From contig NC_054713.1 in assembly GCF_016097555.1 (NCBI RefSeq), forward strand, positions 3,626,728 through 3,690,727: 64,000 bases of DNA, given 5' to 3'. The number at the start of each line of letters is the position of its first letter. The stretch's first letter is position 1. The notes below the pieces were generated by a model, which was given only the letters and a program-made list of their open reading frames with translations, had not been told where the DNA came from and ran no database searches. This document shows positions 20,504 to 32,489 of this stretch, piece after piece. This DNA is from Gigantopelta aegis. Its lineage: Eukaryota > Mollusca > Gastropoda > Neomphalida > Peltospiridae. The position numbers and the translations under genes were made by a program.

Positions 20504-22150
20504 CTTTAAAAAAATGACAGCAAATTAAAACTTCCATCCATGGCAAAATACATGCCGCAAAAAATTTAAAACATCATGACAATCTACACGATTTCTTTGG
20601 TTAAATTCTAGGGTTGCAGCCCCTAATATGTGTATAGTGCATTTGCTCCTGAAAAATTACCAACTTAGCCCAGTGCTTGATCAACTTACTCTGGACAATG
20701 AATGGTCAATAAGCCACAATCCTGAATCTACAATGTTTGTGTAAACTATGAAATAATGACTGTATATAACAGGTTAATTCACAAAAACCCCAAATTATTA
20801 TGCATGCTCATTCTCTACAACAAAAAGCCTGTTATTTGTATTTATTATCAGCTCATGTCTATATAACATTATTGTTAAAAAAGGAATGAGTTTAAAAAAA
20901 AAAATCCTGTACTTTGATGCTAATTAATCTATTTTCAATTACATATGAAAACTTAATTAGGTTTGGGGCAAATTGATTCTTGTGATGGATGAGTTGTCAG
21001 CACAGACTGGAGTGGGTGAGTTAACCAACTATTTGGGGTGAGTTGGTCGGCAACGTTATGTCCTCCCCCAACAAATTTTAAAAATAATTGTTAGGATTAG
21101 GGATAGTTACAAGAGTTGTAAGATTCAAAGTTAACTAACACATTTTGTGTGTGTATATATATATACACAGTAGAATCTCGCAGGGTTGAATACACTGCAA
21201 AACTCAAACTACAAACACTTTCTCGAGCACTGACGAGGGAGACCTCTGAAACTTGTGAGAGCAATAGTTTTGTTCGAGTGTCGCTCGCATAACTATAGTT
21301 TGTGTAACTCGTTTTTCGTTCGCACATTGAATTTATGATATGGCAATCTATTCCACAAAAAACTATTCATTTGCTAACCACTTACCCCAGCACCCTCCCC
21401 AGGAATTGCATCTGAAATGCAAGCTGATATATTTTCACTCTCAAAATATCCAGTATTTGTCTGAATTGTTAGGGTTTGGTTTTGTGATTTTTATAATATT
21501 AATGGAATGATTGTATGTACCTGTATGTGTTTTTTAAAAGTGAATTTTGCATATAATATTGCTGTATTTGAACTTCAGAATTTCTTGTTTAATGTTTTGT
21601 GACAAATATAAAAACCAAAACTGTTATACCTTCAGCCGATGTCAGTAATTTTTATCCAGCGGCCAACAGCTGCCATTTTTAAAGCCATTGACCAACATCA
21701 GTTCTTAACAAAACTATGGCAGTTGCCGCCGGTGTCAATGTTACGTTCGAGTCCTGATATTGTCTAAGGAAATGTCTGTTTTAATATATAGATGTGTGTA
21801 AGTCCTACGTGTTTGTCAAATGTATCCATGCAGTGACAAGACATGGTCCGAACATTCTAAGCTCAATCTAAGCAGTCATGGTTTGACGCGAAGTATTGCT
21901 TCTGCTTGCGTGTGCTAGCGAAAAACTGCTTGTCACGTCACATGCCGATATCGCTAATTTATTTACTTAAAATTACTGTGAACTTACGTTTTAGATAGAT
22001 ACATCTAACAACAACTCGCAGATTGTTTTCCCCATTTAGACACTGAGAGCAATTGCTCTCCTAGTCCTACATAATTTTACGAGAGCAAGTTATTGCTCAC
22101 CATCGATTTGCAAGCCATAAGCACTGGTCTAAATGGAGTTTTTGTATGTT
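20504..22150. other. Intergenic DNA, no recognised gene
   Basis: AT-rich, only short frames. GAGAGCAATTGCTCTC (about 22045-22060) is a perfect short palindrome. No splice-site-bounded exon was found. Confidence 0.4.
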
Positions 22151-22162
22151 CTCCCTCATACC

Positions 22163-22366
22163 GGCGTCGTGGTTAGGCCATTGGTCTACATGCTGGTAGG
22201 TACTGGGTTCGGATCCCAGTCGAGGCATGGGATTTTTAATCCAGATACCGACTCCAAACCCTGAGTGAGTGCTCATATGACCATATGTTTGACGTCCAAT
22301 AGCCGATTATAAGATAAAAAATCAATGTGCTCTAGTGGCGTCGTTAAATAAAATAAACTTTACTTT
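22163..22366 (+). mobile_element. Short SINE, head type 2 joined to tail B, internal deletion
   Basis: The type 2 head (GGCGTCGTGGTTAGGCCATT, GGGTTCGGATCCCAGTCGAG) runs directly into the end of tail B (CCATATGTTTGACGTCCAAT, CTAGTGGCGTCGTTAAATAA); the middle body of about 190 bases is absent. A perfect 12-bp duplication TTCTCCCTCATA (22151-22162, 22367-22378) shows that it inserted in this shortened form or lost its centre later. Confidence 0.9.
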
Positions 22367-22910
22367 TTCTCCCTCATATTTATGATATATACATGTATTT
22401 ATAGCCTGCATTTAGTCGCCAACCTGTATAAATTATGACATTTAGTGTACTTGATGTACATACTGTTTGCTGATTTTTCACTCATTTATTCGTACCTGAT
22501 GAATGTGCATTTAGTTTTGTGAGGGTAAAAACCTAAGAAGGTCCTTAATACTCAGTCTGTTGTGAATATTCCAATACATTAGGCATGGTGCTTTGGCCAG
22601 AACCGAAATCTTAAAAAAAGGATTTGTTTTTATTACTTTTAATAGTGTGGCATAATCTCATTCGCACAAAGTTCTTTAAGCTATTTTATTATTCAATATT
22701 TCAATGATTTATTTTCATGATCGATATGCATATATTTTAATATTTTATTTACATGTGCTTGCGTTATCGTGGGGGTGGGGAAGAATTTAATTTTATTACC
22801 TGTACATTGTTTACATGTGATTGGTGCATTTTAATGACACCTCAGCACATTTTAAACTACATATTTTTGCTTCACAATATACAGGTATTTTGACACTATC
22901 TAGAGATAGG

Positions 22911-23217
22911 GTCAGGATGTAGCCTTGTGGAAAAGCGGCCACTTGATAACCGGTCGGTTTGGGATTGATCCCATCAGTGGGCCCATTGGGCTATTTCCTG
23001 TTCCATGCAATTCACCACATGGTATATCAAAGGCTGTGGTATGTGCTATCCTTTCTTTGGGATGGTGTATATAAAAGATCCTTTGCTACTAATGGAAAAA
23101 TGTAGCAGGCTTCCTCACTAAACTTAGACTATATATCAAAATTACCAAATGTTTGACATCCGTTGGTCAATGATTAATAAATCAATGTGCTCTAGTGGTG
23201 TCATTAAACAAAACAAC
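22911..23217 (+). mobile_element. SINE, head type 1 and tail B
   Basis: Head GATGTAGCCTTGTGGAAAAG and GGGATTGATCCC, a body, then the tail B sequence ending TCTAGTGGTGTCATTAAACA. It is more diverged than most copies here, hence older. Confidence 0.85.
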
Positions 23218-23458
23218 CTAACTTTATTAAATAATGTTTAGTCTTCTAACTGATCTGTTGGTGGTTGAACAGTCAAGGTATATTTTGCTCTTTTATTTAT
23301 TGAATAGGTTTATTGTACATTTACTGTCATATACTTGTATATCATTTTTTATATTTGTATATTTCTGTATTTGGATGTGTCAGCTGTCTTCACATTGTGT
23401 TGTGTGACTGTGTCTGTGTTGTGTGTGTGTAATTTTTATTTGAATCGTGAACGATATT

Positions 23459-24123
23459 ATACAGTGAAATCCCACCTAATGACCACCTCACTATCTATTT
23501 TAAAGACCAAAATATTTCCTTATTATTTTATGGTAAAAACACTCCGTTATTAAGACCACCCCACTATTATGGATTACAACCAGTAAAGTCGGACCCATTG
23601 CTCATTTTGAGTACAGTTTTACCCCACAAATGCAACCAAGGAATGTACCTGTCATGTCACACAAGGGTAATTAAGAGACGTAATGCATCCAAGCTTACAA
23701 ATAACTGAAGTAGGTTTGACACTTGATTATTCATGCAGTTCAATGCAGATGCTAATACACTTGTCACCACTTACAGTGTTCTCGTTGGGTGAAAGTTAAA
23801 GGAGGGTGTTAGAACATGAAAGGAGGGTACGTGGCAAAACGCAATGGCCGGGCAGGCCTCCCTGCTTAAATGGAGCAGCAAGAACACTGGCCGGGCAGGC
23901 CTCCCTGCTTAAATGGAGCAGCAAGAACACTGGCTTATTTATTTTGTCAATTGAGACATTGTTGATGACATTCGGGAAGAAGGGTGGGACATAAAATGCA
24001 CAAATCAATATGTACCAATAATCCTCATTGTGAATATTCATAATTCGGTATAAGAACCACCCCACTGTTAATACCAAGTTTAATAAGTCCCGACGACAGT
24101 CGCAATAGCGGAGTTTCACTGTA
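23459..24123. mobile_element. Pogo/Tigger-like MITE
   Basis: Begins TATACAGTGAAATCCCACC and ends with the complement of ATACAGTGAAACTCCGC, with TA at both borders. ACAGTGAAA ends and GACCACC blocks are typical of pogo-derived short elements. Inside is a perfect 43-bp tandem duplication (23845-23887 and 23888-23930) beginning TGGCCGGGCAGGCCTCCCTG. No coding capacity. Confidence 0.6.
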
Positions 24124-24830
24124 TTATTGATATGAATGTTGCTCGTGCAATTCTGGTTTTGTGTAACCCAATTTTCATTCGCACATTAACTTTAAAACAT
24201 GATTTACATGGCCAATTACGCAAATATTCCATTGTCATATTATTGTGTGTCATTCATTGTACATGTATATCATGATCTGTATAATCATGTTTGTGATGTA
24301 CATCACATATATCACGTTTGTCATGAATGTAATCCTGAATTATAGTTAACATGCTGTGCATCAAAACACATTTTACAATCTGAACATTAACTCAGCCTAT
24401 TTACTTGTGTACCCGGTACTTTAAAATATTAGAGTTATTTTAAAATCTGCAACTTTGCTGGACAACAAACATAAATGATTAAATATTTGTCATACTTTGA
24501 AATTCATGATCTAGTTGCTATCCTGCCTGGTAGTGGTAACAACAGCATTGATTCTTAGCTGTGTTGTGTGTGACTAATAAAGACAATGATATTTAATTTA
24601 ATTGTTTTGTAAGAAGTAGAACGGTATAGAATTATGGTGAGAACAGTCCCTTATACAGTGTGTCCGAGTGCTAGTAACTTATAAATCACAAGACATTTAG
24701 TTCTGTCATGCTTTTATAATTTCATTGGATAGTATGGCTGTGGTGACCAGGTCATCATCTAGGAACAGCCAATTGTATGTCTTTAAATCGATAACACACG
24801 TGTGTTGTTACTGTGCGATATCAATTTTTA
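24124..24830. other. Intergenic DNA, no recognised gene
   Basis: AT-rich, with imperfect TGTACATCACATATATCACG-type repeats at 24255-24325. Nothing else was identified. Confidence 0.4.
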
Positions 24831-24834
24831 AAAA

Positions 24835-25352
24835 GTTTGTTTTGTTTAATGACACCACTATAGCAAATTGATTTATTAATCATCGGCTATTGGATTTCAA
24901 ACATTTGGTATTATCAGTGATAGAAACAAGCAGAATTTTTCACTTGTCCAAAGAAATGGGTTTCTTTCATTTAAGCACCAGAATGATGTTTTTGATTGCT
25001 CAAAATGAAACTCCACTGAATATTTTACTTGTCCACTGGACAACCACTGAATCACATTTTGCTTGTCCAAATGAATTTGCACTTGTCAGGACAAATGGAC
25101 AAGTGCTTATTTCAAACATTGATTATGACATACAGTCTTGGAGATAAAACCTGTCATATTTTTTCATTAGTAGCAAGGGATTTTTATATGCACCATCTCA
25201 CAGACAGGATAGCACATACCACAACCTTTAATATACCAGTCATGGTGCGCTGGCTGGAATGAAAAATAGCAAAACGGGCCCACCGATAGGGATCGATCCC
25301 AGACCGATCGCACATCAGGCGAGTGCTTTACGACTGGGCTACGTCCCGCCCC
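24835..25352 (-). mobile_element. SINE, head type 1 and tail B, interrupted by a 0.2-kb insert
   Basis: Tail (TTTAATGACACCACTATAGC) at 24841, then the sequence breaks at about 24912 and resumes at about 25125 (GACATACAGTCTTGGAGATA), ending at the head GGGCTACGTCCCGCC. The insert of roughly 215 bases contains repeated CACTTGTCC/GGACAAGTG words in both orientations, so it is probably a small inverted-repeat element. Confidence 0.8.
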
Positions 25353-25623
25353 GATATTGTAAACAATGCATGATGTTCTCACCAACAGGTGTGCAAGACA
25401 TTTTCTACTCATCAGTTGTCTGTTATGGTGGGATTTATCCTGGTTGGTAGAGTACTCGGTTGAGATGCTTGGTTCGTAGGATCAAACCTCCTGCGTGGAC
25501 CTATTCTCTTACTATTTTCCTCCGTCCAAACCAGCGCACCACAACTGTTATTTCAAAGGCCATGGTATATGCTGTCCTATCTGTGGGAAAGTACCATTAA
25601 AAGATTCCTTGCTGCTAATGAAT

Positions 25624-25700
25624 GGAAGGAAATGTTTCATTTAACGACAGACTCATTACATTTTATTTACGGTTATATGGCATCGGGCACATGGTTGGAT
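25624..25700 (-). mobile_element. SINE tail A fragment
   Basis: GGAAATGTTTCATTTAACGA and TTTACGGTTATATGGCATCG match the 3' end of tail A in reverse orientation. The rest of the element is missing. Confidence 0.7.
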
Positions 25701-25715
25701 TTGCTGAAACATATA

Positions 25716-26005
25716 ACAGCCTCTGTGGTGTCGTGGTTAAGCCATTGGACTTCAGGCTGGTAGATACTGGGTTTCTCATCCTCGGTATGGGCTCCCACTC
25801 GGAGAGAATTTAACAACTCAGTGGGGGGGGGGGGGGGGGGGGGGGGGGGTGGGGGGGGGGGGGGGGGGGGTACGGCCATTACGCTGACATCACTCTAACA
25901 AGCACTTACCCATTGTCCTGGACAGACAGACAGAGCCCAGTGAGGTGTGTGTCCAGCACAGCATACTTGAACCGTAATTGGCTATGAGCACGATAATAGA
26001 TAACA
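25716..26005 (+). mobile_element. SINE with head type 4, containing a long G-run
   Basis: Head TGGTGTCGTGGTTAAGCCAT, then AACTCAGTGG followed by poly(G) (25822-25870), CATTGTCCTGGACAGACAGA and CTTGAACCGTAATTGGCTAT. It is the same family as 5052 and 28077. The G-run replaces the usual GGTAGGTGTAA segment. Confidence 0.65.
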
Positions 26006-26129
26006 ACAATGAAAAATGTTTGACATCCAAAAGCCGATGATTAATAAATCAATGGATTCCAGTGGTGTCTTTAAACAAAAGAAACTTTAACTTTAGGAAA
26101 AAGAAACAAAATAATGTTTTATTTAAAAA

Positions 26130-26290
26130 CTGGTGTAACAAAGGCAGTGGTATGCACTATCCTGTGGGATGATGCACGACGGCAGCAGGTTTTGTCTTAT
26201 TATTTGTGTGGTCCTTAACTGTACGTGTATGTCCAATACCATGTAACAATTATTAAAATGTGTTGAGGGTGTTGTTAAATAAACATTTGT
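26130..26290 (+). mobile_element. SINE fragment, body and tail A
   Basis: AAGGCAGTGGTATGCACTAT, TGTGTGGTCCTTAACTGTAC and GTGTTGAGGGTGTTGTTAAA, a headless and diverged copy. Confidence 0.7.
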
Positions 26291-26299
26291 TTCTTTTTT

Positions 26300-26850
26300 C
26301 ATCTGTAATTTAATTATACAGTCTGGTCTACCACATTTGCTATTCATTAATATTCATATATGTGTTTGAATGAACAGCAGCTTGGAATTACCTGCAATTA
26401 AATATTCAAATATACCTGATTATTACACACAGCTGTAGTGAATGTACAGTTTAGTGAAGCAATGTCACAGGTTGTTATTGCTGTAAATTAATATATTGCT
26501 GGGCCGATTATATTGTCAATAGGTGTTCTGGATACTAGTATTTATCTTCAGCTGTGACATACTATATTCTGTACCAACCACTAAAAGATGGGGGTTTTAA
26601 TTTATTTATTTTTATTTACTTTTATGGTCATTAATTTCAGTACGAGGAATTCACGTTTTGGAAATACAAAACATTTTCTGTTTTTATGTGCATTTATTAA
26701 AAACACTGGTCAAGATAAAATCAAAATGGGGATACTCGCCCATAGTGGAAATGTTGCCTGCTCCTGAAGTTTGAAAATATGTATACCCAAAAGAGTAGTT
26801 TATATGATAGTAGACGATTTCTTCTCACCCTAGTATTACATACCAAATAG
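26300..26850. other. Intergenic DNA, no recognised gene
   Basis: AT-rich, no frames of note. It separates SINE fragments from the long hairpin. Confidence 0.4.
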
Positions 26851-27316
26851 CTAAAGTACTAATCAAAATTATACCCAGGTGATTTTCCAGTCTTACATAT
26901 TGGTTATAAAAATCCCTGGAATAAAAACCATAAAAATGTGTCAGTATTATCATGACCTGTTATGGTATTCAAACAACCGATACCAAAAATGACAATAAAT
27001 GACCAATTATAGATAGAAATATGAGATGAATTTAGTTTTACTGCAAAACATATGTAATTTGAAACGGACTATAACACCCAGTTTGATATTGAACACACCT
27101 GACGTATGTTTTGCAGTAAAATTGTTAATACGTAAATACATCTCCTATTTCTATCTATAACAGGTCATTTATTGTCATTTTTTCTACCGGTTGTTTGAAT
27201 ACCATAACAGGTCATAATAATACTGACACATTTTTATGGTTTTTATTCCAGGGATTTTCATAACTAATATATAAGACCGGAAAATCACCTGGGTTTAATT
27301 TTGATTAGTACTTTAG
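26851..27316. mobile_element. 466-bp fold-back (hairpin) element
   Basis: The left arm 26851 to about 27055 (CTAAAGTACTAATCAAAATT, GATTTTCCAGTCTTACATAT, CCATAAAAATGTGTCAGTAT) is the near-exact inverse of about 27110-27316. A central loop of about 50 bases separates the arms. The outer end is bordered by TAG/TA. No coding capacity. The arms match closely, suggesting a recent or homogenised MITE. Confidence 0.8.
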
Positions 27317-27324
27317 TAAAAAAA

Positions 27325-28020
27325 TGTGTGTATGAATGAATGTTTAACGACACCCCAGCATAAAAAAGCCATTGGTGATAGGAAGGAAATGTTTCATTTA
27401 ACAACACACTCAACACATTTTATTTATGGCTATATATGGCGTCGGACATATGGTCAAGGACCACACAGATATGAGAGAGGAAACCTGCTGTCACCACTTC
27501 ATAGGCTACTGGTATTCTTTTTGATTAGCAGCAAGGGATCTTTTATATGCTCCATCCCATACACAGAATAGCACATACTACAACCTTTCTTAAACCAGGT
27601 GTGGAGCACTGGCTGGAATGAGAAATAGCCCAATGGGCCTACTGACAGGAATTGATCCTAGATCGATCGCGCATCAGCAGAGCGCTGTACCACTGAGCTA
27701 CGTCCCATCCCCCACCTCCTCCATTGGCATTGGTGTCGAGCAGAATCAAATGTATGAAGGAATCGATGATCAACATCTATATCTGAAATCAAATGTATGA
27801 AGGAATCGATGATCAACATCTATATCCGAAATCAAATGTATGAAGGAATCGATGGTCAACATCTATATCCGAAATCAAATGTATGAATGAATCGATGATC
27901 AACATCTATATCCGAAATCAAATGTATGAATGAATCGATGATCAACATCTATATCCGAAATGATGATCAACATCTATATCCAAAACCAAATGTAAAGAGC
28001 TGTGCAAAAAACCTACAAAT
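27325..28020 (-). mobile_element. LINE-tail element (family D) with a 43-bp tandem array, split by a SINE
   Basis: The tail end GAATGTTTAACGACACCCCAGC is at 27337; it continues after the SINE at about 27720 (CATTGGCATTGGTGTCGAG), and the inner part (GATGATCAACATCTATATCC, AAAGAGCTGTGCAAAAA) matches the elements at 61816-62526. Between 27747 and 27992 a 43-bp unit around GATGATCAACATCTATATCC is repeated almost six times; it is single-copy in the 61.8-kb elements. Confidence 0.65.
27381..27709 (-). mobile_element. SINE, head type 1 and tail A, inside the family D element
   Basis: GGAAGGAAATGTTTCATTTA to CTGAGCTACGTCCCATCC. Flanks CCATTGGTG (27369-27377) and CCATTGGCATTGGTG (27721 on) look like its target duplication, placing it inside an older element. 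Confidence 0.8.
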
Positions 28021-28076
28021 ATTACCAAAACATCGGTTGTCATTATTTTAGTATCCATTTCCTAATAGTATGCAAC

Positions 28077-28685
28077 CAGCCTCGGTGGAGCAGTAGTTAA
28101 GTAATCGGACTACAGGCTGGTAGGTATAGGGTTCGCAGCCTGGTACCGGCTCCAACCCAGAGCGAGTTCTTAAGGGCTCAGTGGGTAGGTGTAAGACCAC
28201 TACACCCTCTTTTCTCTCACTAACCACTAACCCACTGTCCTGGACAGACGGCCCAGATAGCTGACGTGTGGGCACCCGGACCTTAATTTAATGGAAAGAA
28301 GTGTTTTATTTAACGACGCACTCAACACATTTTATTTATGGTTATATGGCATCAGACATATGGTTAAGGACCATACAGATTTTTTTAGAGGAAACCCGCC
28401 GTCTCCACATAGGCTACAGGCAGCAAGGGATATTTTATTTGTGCTTCCCACAGGCAGGATAGCACAAACCATGGCCTTTGTTGAACCAGTTATGGATCAC
28501 TGGTCGGTGCAAGTGGTTTACACCTACCCGTTGAGCCTTGCAGAGCACTCTCAGGGTTTGGAGTCGGGATCTTGATTAAAAATTCCATTCCTCAACTGGG
28601 ATCCGAACCCCGTACCTACCAGCCTGTAGACCGATGGCCTGCCACGACGCTGGTTTAATTGAATAGAAGCACGAAAATAAGTTGA
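28077..28685 (+). mobile_element. SINE with head type 4, split by another SINE
   Basis: Head AGCCTCGGTGGAGCAGTAGT and GGGTTCGCAGCC, then AGTGGGTAGGTGTAAGACCA, TGTCCTGGACAGACGGCCCA and CCTTAATTTAAT at 28281-28292. The remainder (TTTAATTGAATAGAAGCACG, AAAATAAGTTGAGA) resumes at 28653. The break is filled by the SINE at 28290-28652. Confidence 0.75.
28290..28652 (-). mobile_element. SINE, head type 2 and tail A, nested
   Basis: Tail A (GTTTTATTTAACGACGCACT) with body AGCAAGGGATATTTTATTTG and the type 2 head (GGATCCGAACCCCGTACCTA, CAGCCTGTAGACCGATGGCC). It is inserted in the AATTTAAT stretch of the surrounding head type 4 SINE, with TTTAAT on both sides. Head 2 with tail A, against head 2 with tail B at 12470, shows that the parts are exchangeable. 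Confidence 0.85.
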
Positions 28686-28904
28686 GAATGAAATTGTATG
28701 TAAAAAAAACCGTGACATTTTAAATATAGGAGAGTTCTTTACCAACTGAACAAGATTCCACACCCTTGTCTAACTGTAGTTCAAGCACAAAGTCATCCAC
28801 CCCTCATTCGAAATCCCTTAAAGCTTAAAATATTTTAAATTATGGCCGTTTAATGTGAAACAATTTATGGCTATTTTGACACCTATTTAAAAAGTAAGCT
28901 ATCT

Positions 28905-29042
28905 TTTATATGCATTTTGCCCATACACTGGACAGGAGATATTGCTGCCTTTGATACCAGTTGTAGGGCTCTGGTTGGGGTGGAGGAAAACACATAAATG
29001 AGTCCATTGATGGCGAGCCTTACTGAGCTACATCTCTCTGCA
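28905..29042 (-). mobile_element. Old SINE fragment
   Basis: TTTATATGCATTTTGCCCAT, TTTGATACCAGTTGTAGGGC and a degenerate head up to TACTGAGCTACATCTCTCTG. Confidence 0.5.
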
Positions 29043-29159
29043 GGGTGGAGGATGGTAATCTGCAAACTACCATTGAACCACATCCCATCAAAATGGCAAC
29101 CACCCACCACCACCACCAAGAATTCCGTAGAATACAATCTTGCCTACCATAAAATGTTT

Positions 29160-29345
29160 TGTTGCACTTTGATGAACATGCATGTATAAACCAAGTTTCA
29201 TTGACCTCAGGATGATAGTGTGTGAGAAACCGATCTAAAAGTGAAAATAATGTTAACTTCAACACAAAGGTTGACGCCGCTGCCGCTGCTGGAAAAGAAA
29301 TACCTATATTTTACCTTTTAACTTCACAGAGGCGAAAACAAGAAA
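29160..29345. repeat. Dispersed repeat, copy 1
   Basis: Contains AAGTTTCATTGACCTCAGGA and GACGCCGCTGCCGCTGCTGG ... AGGCGAAAACAAGAAA. A diverged relative is at about 40885-41035 (CTGTCTCCACTGCTAGAAAA, AGGCGAGATGG). It looks like an old short element of unknown class. Confidence 0.4.
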
Positions 29346-29929
29346 CGAGTTGCTGGAAGCACTTTATTTCATGGCATATAAAACACATTTTGTATGTTCA
29401 CTCCTGCTTGTAATGAAAATACTAAACATACACACACATGTATATTCACTCTGGTAATTACAATTTGCACAAAACATTTAAAGCTGCATTTTTGTTACTT
29501 CATATTTGCACAATATACTTCATATTGAACCATCGTAATAATAATATAAAAGAAACAAGCAAAAACATAACTTTTTCACTTTCAACAAAAATGTCAATAC
29601 AAGATACATGTACACTGCAACGTGTATTGTATGTCTTTTCACCTTTCGTTTATTTAATAAGGTAACACTTTGTGTTGGGATCCATATTTCAGTCACTAAT
29701 AGCGTTGAAATGTCTATATGAAGTATACAGATGTAATATGAGACGGTGATTCTTATTAAAAATACACTGATAAAAAGAAATAAGGGATCACATTAACACC
29801 TTTCTGTTCTTTCTGTTCTTTTTCACAAACGTTTACTTTTATTGATTGATGTACTGAAAATTGCAGTCGCTATTACTGCACAATTTAATGTTTGTAATTA
29901 GGAGCGGGCCTTTTAAGTTGGATAACTTG

Positions 29930-30083
29930 TGCCAAATCCATTTGTGTCTGTGTGCCAAATCCATTTGTGTGTGTCCGTGTGCCAAATCCATTTGTGTGTG
30001 TGTCTGTGTGCCAAATCCATTTGTGTGTGTGTCTGTGTGCCAAATCCATTTGTGTGTGTGTCTGTGTGCCAAATCCATTTGTC
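29930..30083 (+). repeat. About 30-bp tandem repeat, five to six copies
   Basis: Unit TGCCAAATCCATTTGTGTG followed by a short (TG)n/TCTG stretch of varying length. Open frames on both strands here are an effect of the repeat. Confidence 0.9.
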
Positions 30084-30129
30084 TCTCTCTCTCCGTCTCT
30101 CTCTCATATGCAATAAAATATGATTGCCA

Positions 30130-32125
30130 TCAAAAACAAACACTAGCAGGAAAGATCAACTCCCAACGAAAACACTCATCCTTAGTGTTAGGAAATTAAT
30201 TGTGGTGGGCCTACTGACATTAAATTTTACATTACCGACATTCAGTTCCACATTACATATCTTTGCACTTTATACAGACATTATGATGTTAATAGTGACT
30301 GATATTTGCATGGTCTACAATACCTGGACCAAAACTCTTATTAACGTACCCCTATTCTACAAAAGGTTCAGACACGTCCATCCCAAGCCTGGTCTCTGGC
30401 ATGGCCAGTGGCCTGGTTTGGGAAAGAAGGGTATTTATTTTGAAGTAATAATGTTGATACTAGCTATTAAAAAAATAGTGGGTGGGGAGCTTTTAGCAGT
30501 GTCTTAGTAAAAAAATATATATTTCTATGGCTTAGAGAATTTTACTTTTCTTTTCATTAAAAAAAGAAAGAAAAAAAGACTGAAAAAATGGGTTTTAAAA
30601 AACAACAAAAAACGTGTGTATTATGAAAGACTTGTAAAAGCATTTAATATCACATATAAAATTCAACTTTGTTAGTAAACAATGAAACACACAATTATAT
30701 TGTAGATAAATATGTAATGTCTGTTCAACCACCAGTCGATGCTATTATAAAAAAAACCACATGTACAATTATCAATTGAATGTGATGACTTTTGACGTTC
30801 AAATATGAACAAAAGGTATAAACCACATAATTACATGCTGTATGAACAGGCGTAATATATTAGTAATAATGTTGAGCTTTTCACACATACATGTAGTTAT
30901 ATAAAGTGGTTCTGTGCTTCAAACTTTCAAAGTTCCATCACATCAGAAATTATCACATTCAATCTTTATAATTCCATGTGTATAACTATTTCATCAATAT
31001 AAAATAACAAACTCTTTCTGTCAAATTAATACATGGAATAAAGGGAATCCCCATTCTGCGTAAAATTCACATTCGTTCATACATTAATACAAACGATAAC
31101 ATTTACTGATTGAACATTAACAAATAACAGTTATTTTATTAATTTGAAAGAAAAGCGCTATTTTGTTTTCAAAGCACTGCTGAAAGTGTAAAATTTATGT
31201 TCATGGTTTTATGAATGTGGGTTTTTTTTTTACAAGTCACATGATATCATTTGAGCCAATCCAACCATTTATAAAAAGAGAGTATTTACAAATGGAATTA
31301 CTGCATTTTATTACTGTAGTTTACAGTAAACTGTTACAAATATATTTTCCCACGCTATCTTTATGGCGTAAGAATACACTGACACATACAAGTTTGTGGC
31401 AACACTGTTAAAAAAAAAGAGAAAAAGTTTGATTAATGTGAGATTATATATATATATATATATATTGAGTACTATTCACTTATATACAATGTCTAACATA
31501 TTAAATTATTGTAAGTACATGTAGGATACCAGGGCCCCAAGCCTGGTACTACTATAGTCGTTTTCTGGGGTTAATAACCTTTATTTAAAAAAAAAAAAAC
31601 ACACCATTTTTTAAATTGGCACCATTCAGCATCATTGTTACTGACCTTGTTGAAAGTTGTTAATATCAAATGTGCACATACAGGGGTGTAACATTTAAAA
31701 AGCATACCAACCACTATAACGTGTTATTAATTGAAGTAATGCCACAAAACACCAAGTCAACAAAAATATTTCATGCACCCCCCACCAAACACAATAAGGG
31801 GGTGCACCCCCACCCCCCTGCACTGATTACGCACATTCCCAAATGTTTCAGCTTTAAATATGCTACTTACAAGTATACATGCTAATGTATTGCAGCCACA
31901 TCCATTATGTAACTGGTAATTAACAGCTGCAATTATATTGCATCAAACAAAATATTGTATTTTCACATTAATTATCCTGACCTTTAACCAAATATATATA
32001 TTCTCCCACCTATACCTATGGACTGGCCCACCTATCTGAAACAGCCAATCAAATGGGTACATAGTGAAAGATTATAGCCATTTCATTGGCTTTTGAGATG
32101 TTCGGACCAGGCAACAACTGGTATT
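30130..32125. other. Intergenic DNA, no recognised gene
   Basis: AT-rich. A 127-codon plus-strand frame (30124-30507) shows no domain and no splice context and is not called. A short (TA)n lies at 31445-31464. Confidence 0.45.
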
Positions 32126-32140
32126 AGGGTAATGGGAATG

Positions 32141-32471
32141 AAGGAAGAAATGTTTTATTTAACGACGCACTCAACACATTTTATTTACAGTTATATGGCG
32201 TCGAACATATGGTTAAGGACCACACAGATATTGAAAAAGGAAACTTCTTGTCCCCACTTCATGGGCTACTCTTTTCGATTAGCAGCAAGGGGTCTTTTAT
32301 ATGCACCATCCTACAGAGAGAATAACACATACCACAGCCTTTGATATATACCAGTCGTGGTGCACTAGCTGGCTGGAGCGATAAATAGCCCAGTGGGCCC
32401 ACAGACTGGGATCAATCCCAGACCAACTGCGCATCAAGCGAGCGCTTTACCACTGGGCTACGTCCCGCCCT
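32141..32471 (-). mobile_element. SINE, head type 1 and tail A, with target duplication
   Basis: Full-length reverse copy flanked by the perfect 13-bp repeat GGTAATGGGAATG (32128-32140 and 32472-32484). Reference copy for this head/tail pair. Confidence 0.92.
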
Positions 32472-32489
32472 GGTAATGGGAATGTATTT

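Larger units (their letters stand above)
25429..26095 (+). mobile_element. SINE with head type 3 and tail B, split by a nested insertion
   Basis: The head (GGGATTTATCCTGGTTGGTAGAG ending before AGTACTCGG, then GGATCAAACC) differs from types 1 and 2 and matches the head at the end of 54700-54783. The body reaches AAGATTCCTTGCTGCTAATG at 25621. The rest of tail B (AAATGTTTGACATCCAAAAG ... GTGTCTTTAAACAAA) resumes only at 26008. Between lie a minus-strand tail A fragment and a head type 4 SINE. Confidence 0.65.

Noticed and set aside
30124-30507. 127-codon frame with several hydrophobic stretches
   Set aside because: AT-rich DNA, no ATG-initiated domain, no splice-site frame and no recognisable family.
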